DNA from: Erythrobacter sp.
GTDB lineage: Bacteria; Pseudomonadota; Alphaproteobacteria; Sphingomonadales; Sphingomonadaceae
Length of the DNA stretch: 10,004 bases
NCBI GenBank assembly: GCA_030731635.1
Contig: JANQTR010000204.1
Location: 1 to 10,004 of the forward strand
Direction of reading: 5' to 3'
Under the pieces are notes generated by a model. That model searched no databases. It saw only the letters and a program-made list of their open reading frames with translations, and was not told the origin of the DNA. Numbering within the stretch: the stretch's first letter is position 1; every line of letters begins with the position of its first letter. Both the position numbers and the translations under genes were made by a program. Positions 8,101 through 10,004 of the stretch are shown piece by piece.

Positions 8101-8213
8101 TCGGGAACAGGCGCAGGCGCTACGACCTCCTGCGCGTGGACAGTGGTAGCAGCAATCATGCTGCCACCGCACATCAGAGCAAACCTGCTCAGGAATCTAT
8201 TCGGCATCTTCAT
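5163..8213 (-). CDS. Large TonB-dependent outer-membrane receptor
   Basis: This receptor of about 1014-1016 residues imports a bound substrate across the outer membrane using TonB energy. It has a Sec signal (FLSRFALMCGG...TVHA, cleavage near residue 27), a TonB-box-like EREIIVTGT (40-48) and no extra N-terminal signalling domain. The plug domain spans about 55-185 with LRDLGTGNTLLLINGRRM (112-129) and RRLEVLRDGASAIYGADAVAG (within 157-177). The barrel ends in GRVFRVELRKTF with the expected terminal Phe. Three close cysteine pairs (302/311, 499/509, 699/714) probably form disulfides in surface loops. The first ATG (8213) is 1 base from GGGGAG; the ATG at 8207 has 7-base spacing and is the more likely start. 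It lies 8 bases after the hydrolase gene and 12 before the M14 gene. Ligand is unknown; iron chelates, peptides and glycans are all possible, and the neighbours favour a nutrient. Confidence 0.95.
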   Translation of the reverse strand: MKMPNRFLSRFALMCGGSMIAATTVHAQEVVAPAPVPEPEREIIVTGTQIQGAKINDVLPVTVIDETDLQNIAAASGDELFRAIPQAGTVAFNEQNDTTQNNARGDVASINLRDLGTGNTLLLINGRRMVLHPGFQTELLVPVVSPDANEIVPGSVRRLEVLRDGASAIYGADAVAGVVNTVLRGNRKGGFIEGEYRDSDGTNLYSTQISAGYGFDFSGGRGNLTVYGGYFHENGLPASARDYAADDNRLALVEGTDFEGDVQFNNRNTFGPFGQFDIQAPSNRTPIGDDDFYLQPDSFPGCRLDFGNGVCARNGTTPDIAVRYNTNLGSTLISEKNRYNAAALLSYELTNDIEAYFEGSYFRSESARFITPAAILSAVPLGISRNAYYNPFGPVNFPDGSANPNRLPGTTIATGGADVIAERYRFVDVGNRSVSVDKDSFRLVTGLRGNFGSWDFDTGFVYSEAKVTDIEGNRVSLSLVQESINRSTPDAYNPFNGGCVMGDPGEGDCTPNPQSVIDPFLIDVSRVGGTTLALADFKVSRNDLFTLPGGDVGVAAGIEWRRETFFDDRDPRLDGTITFTDSVTGVFNGSDVVGTSPSPDTSGAREVYSAFAEVFVPLVSEDMDIPLVEALNLQLAGRMEHFTDIDQTAVVPRIAASWTTIPGVTFRGAWSQGFRAPNLVQVNDAGTTRSNTRDDFVICQAMVEQGTLSSLGVCPGAGVISFRSGSDTLEPEDSTSINLGIVLEPRFLRGLTLTADYWRVKQRGLVGTFGDDNAIALDLLRRLAGGSNPNVIRAAPTQEEIDLFTGTSLAPAGEIIQVLDPYLNLDSRTSRGWDFGMFYNVPDFGLGDFRLRFNAARLGSFVQSAGPDGQELLDGIAAGALPPEVVVGGLGQLLEIEGRPKWRFSGSVNWDKGPVDVSLFARYVGGVYDTSVSRDTPIVSDDPNANFFRVDDFLTFNLAVAYTFDNDTALDGTRIRLGVNNLFDKDPPLADENLGFFSELHSARGRVFRVELRKTF

Positions 8214-8220
8214 TCTCCCC
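8214..8220 (-). promoter_or_regulatory. Shine-Dalgarno GGGGAG that decides the receptor start
   Basis: On the minus strand GGGGAG (8220-8215) precedes ATG-AAG-ATG. Spacing is 1 base to the first ATG and 7 to the second, so the second (8207) should be the used start, giving a signal peptide beginning MPNRFLSRF. Confidence 0.55.
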
Positions 8221-8221
8221 G

Positions 8222-9166
8222 TTATTTTTGTATTTCAAGCGATTGTGCCCAGTGCGTGAACAGCGTGGGCCATTGACTGATGACTTGATCGGGCTTGCCC
8301 AAGCCCCAACCATGTCCTCCGTCGCGGAACATGTGCAATTCAGCGCTGGCCCCGGCAGCGGTCAGTTTTTCGAACAACAGGATGCCGTGGCCGGGCGGCG
8401 TAGTGGTGTCGTCGGCGGCCGCAAAGATGATGGTCGGCGGCGCGTCCTTGCTGACATGGGTGTCGAGCGACCAGTCGGCTTCAGCCTTGGCGCTGGGCTT
8501 TTCGCCGATAATCTCACGTCGGGTGCGGGTGGTGTCATAGGGCTTGCGCAAGGTTACCACCGGGAACAGCAACACCGCAAAATCGGGCCGCGCCGATACC
8601 TTCTCGTAAGCATCGGACCCGGCATAAAGCGCGCGTTTCGGCTGGAGCGCGGTGAAGCCCGCCAAGTGCCCACCAGCGGAAAAGCCCATGACCCCGATCT
8701 TTGCCGGATCAACCGCGAATTCGCCCGCGCGGCTGCGGATGATCTTCATCGCCCGCTGTGCGTCCATGAACGGCGCGCTGGCATCCCATCCGTCATTCGG
8801 CAGGCGGTACAGCAACTCGAAAACCGTAAAGCCCTGGGCCTGCAACCACTGCGCGGCAGGTGTGCTTTCCTTCCACAGCTGGATGCGGAAATAGCCGCCG
8901 CCGCCTGCCACCAGCACGGCTGCGCCGTTCGGCACAGCGGGGCGGTAAACCCGCATGCGCGGCGTCGCGATATTGGACAGTGCGCCAAAGCCCGCGCCTG
9001 CCTCGCCCAGCTTTTCCGGCCCGGTGACCCCGCCATTCCCCGGCGGAACGCCCGGCCAGAGCAGGATTTCCTCTGGCGTAGCAGCGGCAAGCGGCACAAT
9101 CGGCATGGCGCCCGCCAGCAGGGTCAATGCTGCGCCCGCGCGTATCAGGGTACGACGCTGCATCAT
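8222..9166 (-). CDS. Exported alpha/beta-hydrolase (esterase-like, COG0657/acetyl-esterase type)
   Basis: This 314-residue alpha/beta-hydrolase is probably periplasmic. The N-terminus QRRTLIRAGAALTLLAGA with PLAAA|TPEE resembles a twin-arginine signal peptide. Features are an oxyanion-hole AGGGGYF (88-93), nucleophile Ser163 in GFSAGGH (161-167), a catalytic acid at Asp252 or Asp253 (FAAADDTTTPP) and His285 in DGGHGWG. The LWPGVPPGNGG opening after the signal is seen in proteins often labelled acetylxylan or acetyl esterase, so carboxylic-ester cleavage is the expected chemistry; the specific ester is not readable. The ATG overlaps the TGA of the transporter gene (ATGA), with GGAGG 7 bases upstream. 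A second in-frame ATG follows at once, but the spacing favours the first. Gene order suggests it trims a substrate handled by the receptor and transporter. Confidence 0.87.
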   Translation of the reverse strand: MMQRRTLIRAGAALTLLAGAMPIVPLAAATPEEILLWPGVPPGNGGVTGPEKLGEAGAGFGALSNIATPRMRVYRPAVPNGAAVLVAGGGGYFRIQLWKESTPAAQWLQAQGFTVFELLYRLPNDGWDASAPFMDAQRAMKIIRSRAGEFAVDPAKIGVMGFSAGGHLAGFTALQPKRALYAGSDAYEKVSARPDFAVLLFPVVTLRKPYDTTRTRREIIGEKPSAKAEADWSLDTHVSKDAPPTIIFAAADDTTTPPGHGILLFEKLTAAGASAELHMFRDGGHGWGLGKPDQVISQWPTLFTHWAQSLEIQK

Positions 9167-10004
9167 TTGCGATCCTCCAGCATGTCAGCGATTGCCTCAC
9201 TCACCGGGCCGCTGCGTTCGTGACGTTCAATATCCTCGACCGGTAGCGGCAGCGGCGTTCCCGCCATCGCCGCAGCCAGCCGCTCACGATCCAGCGCGCC
9301 TTCCCAGCGCGAAACCACAATCGTTGCCACCGCATTGCCGATGAAATTGGTCAGCGCGCGGCATTCGCTCATAAACCGGTCGATCCCCAGGATTAGCGCC
9401 ATGCCCGCCACCGGCACGCTCGGCACCACGGAAAGCGTTGCCGCCAGGATCACAAAGCCCGCGCCCGTCACGCCTGCCGCGCCCTTGGAACTCACCATCG
9501 CCACCAGCACCAGCGTAAGCTGTTCGCCAAGGGTCAGATCAACCCCCACCGCCTGCGCGATGAACAATGTCGCCAGCGTCATGTAGATATTCGTGCCATC
9601 AAGGTTGAACGAATATCCGGTCGGCACCACTAACCCGACCACCGCCTTGCGGCACCCGGCCTGCTCCATCTTTTCCATCAGGCTGGGCAAAGCTGCCTCG
9701 GATGATGAAGTGCCCAGCACCAGCAGCAATTCTTCGCGCAGGTAGCGGATCAGGGCGAAGATCGAAAACCCGTTGAACCAGCCCACCAGACCCAGCACCA
9801 CGATCACGAACAACAGCGAGGTGAGATAGAAGGTCGCGATCAGTGCAGCGAGATTGGCGAGTGTACCGATCCCGAATTCGCCAATGGTGAAAGCAATCGC
9901 GCCGAACGCGCCGATGGGCGCGAACTTCATCAGCATATGCACCAGCTTGAACACAGCTGCGCTGAACGAAGTCATTACGTCCAGCACCAGATCGCTCTGC
10001 GGCC
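9163..10004 (-). CDS. dctA: C4-dicarboxylate:cation symporter DctA (N-terminus off window)
   Basis: This inner-membrane symporter of the DAACS/SLC1 family takes up succinate, fumarate and malate, and in some species aspartate. The 279 visible residues are about two thirds of the usual 420-440. Hallmarks in order are LMKFAPIGAFGAIAFTIG, the re-entrant loop GTSSSEAALP (from 9714), the TM7 NLDGT substrate/cation motif (9606-9592), SSKGAAGVTGAGF in the second hairpin, and the TM8 segment DRFMSECRALTN (9381-9346) with the Arg expected to bind a substrate carboxylate. The match to remembered E. coli DctA is long and close (for example REELL.VLGTSSSE and GIDRFMSE.RALTN), so I favour dctA over gltP. 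The GTG at 9987 is internal, since the frame runs on to the window edge. Its TGA overlaps the hydrolase ATG, making it an upstream member of the operon. Confidence 0.9.
   Translation of the reverse strand, partial: PQSDLVLDVMTSFSAAVFKLVHMLMKFAPIGAFGAIAFTIGEFGIGTLANLAALIATFYLTSLLFVIVVLGLVGWFNGFSIFALIRYLREELLLVLGTSSSEAALPSLMEKMEQAGCRKAVVGLVVPTGYSFNLDGTNIYMTLATLFIAQAVGVDLTLGEQLTLVLVAMVSSKGAAGVTGAGFVILAATLSVVPSVPVAGMALILGIDRFMSECRALTNFIGNAVATIVVSRWEGALDRERLAAAMAGTPLPLPVEDIERHERSGPVSEAIADMLEDRK
9174..9178 (-). promoter_or_regulatory. Shine-Dalgarno GGAGG for the alpha/beta-hydrolase
   Basis: GGAGG lies inside the final codons of dctA, 7 bases before the ATG at 9166. It is the best ribosome site in the operon, so the hydrolase probably has its own strong initiation despite the ATGA overlap. 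Confidence 0.6.

Noticed and set aside
7518..9223. Long plus-strand frames (252 and 331 codons) opposite the receptor and hydrolase
   Set aside because: They are Arg/His/Ala-rich, have no recognisable motifs, and lie antisense to genes with complete catalytic or structural motifs; such frames are expected in high-GC DNA.
9985..9987. GTG at 9987 as the start of the transporter
   Set aside because: It falls in the middle of the DctA family sequence and the frame stays open to the window edge.

Overview
The window looks like the chromosome of an alphaproteobacterium, most likely of the Sphingomonadales (Erythrobacter, Novosphingobium or Sphingopyxis type). Three things point there: high GC with strong G/C third-position bias, a very large TonB-dependent receptor of the kind these bacteria carry in many copies, and a DUF1800/DUF1501 gene pair. 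This placement is inferred from sequence style, not from a marker gene. No RNA genes, insertion sequences, integrases, CRISPR arrays or phage genes were seen. Coding density is very high, and the longest gap between genes is about 170 bases.

Bases 1-1142 (+ strand) hold the 3' part of a family III (CaiB/BaiF) CoA-transferase gene. It overlaps by one base (TGATG) an isochorismatase-superfamily amidohydrolase resembling N-carbamoylsarcosine or maleamate amidases. The two look co-translated and probably belong to a small catabolic operon that begins upstream of the window.

Bases 1143-1311 form the only real intergenic region. It contains a 13-bp perfect palindrome and a tiny leader reading frame with a good Shine-Dalgarno sequence that overlaps the next start. 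Bases 1312-3953 (+ strand) encode the DUF1800 protein and, 5 bases later, a Tat-exported DUF1501 protein. This pair is widespread, recurrently adjacent, and to my knowledge has no firmly assigned function.

Bases 3966-10004 (- strand) form a tight four-gene operon, transcribed right to left. It runs from a DctA-type dicarboxylate symporter (N-terminus off the window), through an exported alpha/beta-hydrolase (ATGA overlap) and a 1014-1016-residue TonB-dependent receptor (8-base gap), to a lipoprotein M14 metallocarboxypeptidase (12-base gap). The last of these resembles cytosolic-carboxypeptidase-type (CCP) enzymes. The layout suggests a nutrient-acquisition module: hydrolysis in the envelope, outer-membrane import and inner-membrane uptake of an acidic product. 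The substrate cannot be read from the sequence.

The two halves converge with only 12 bases between stop codons at 3953/3966. I see no clearly novel defence or mobile system. The most interesting items are the four-gene uptake module, with its possible acidic-residue logic, and the DUF1800/DUF1501 pair with its upstream leader.
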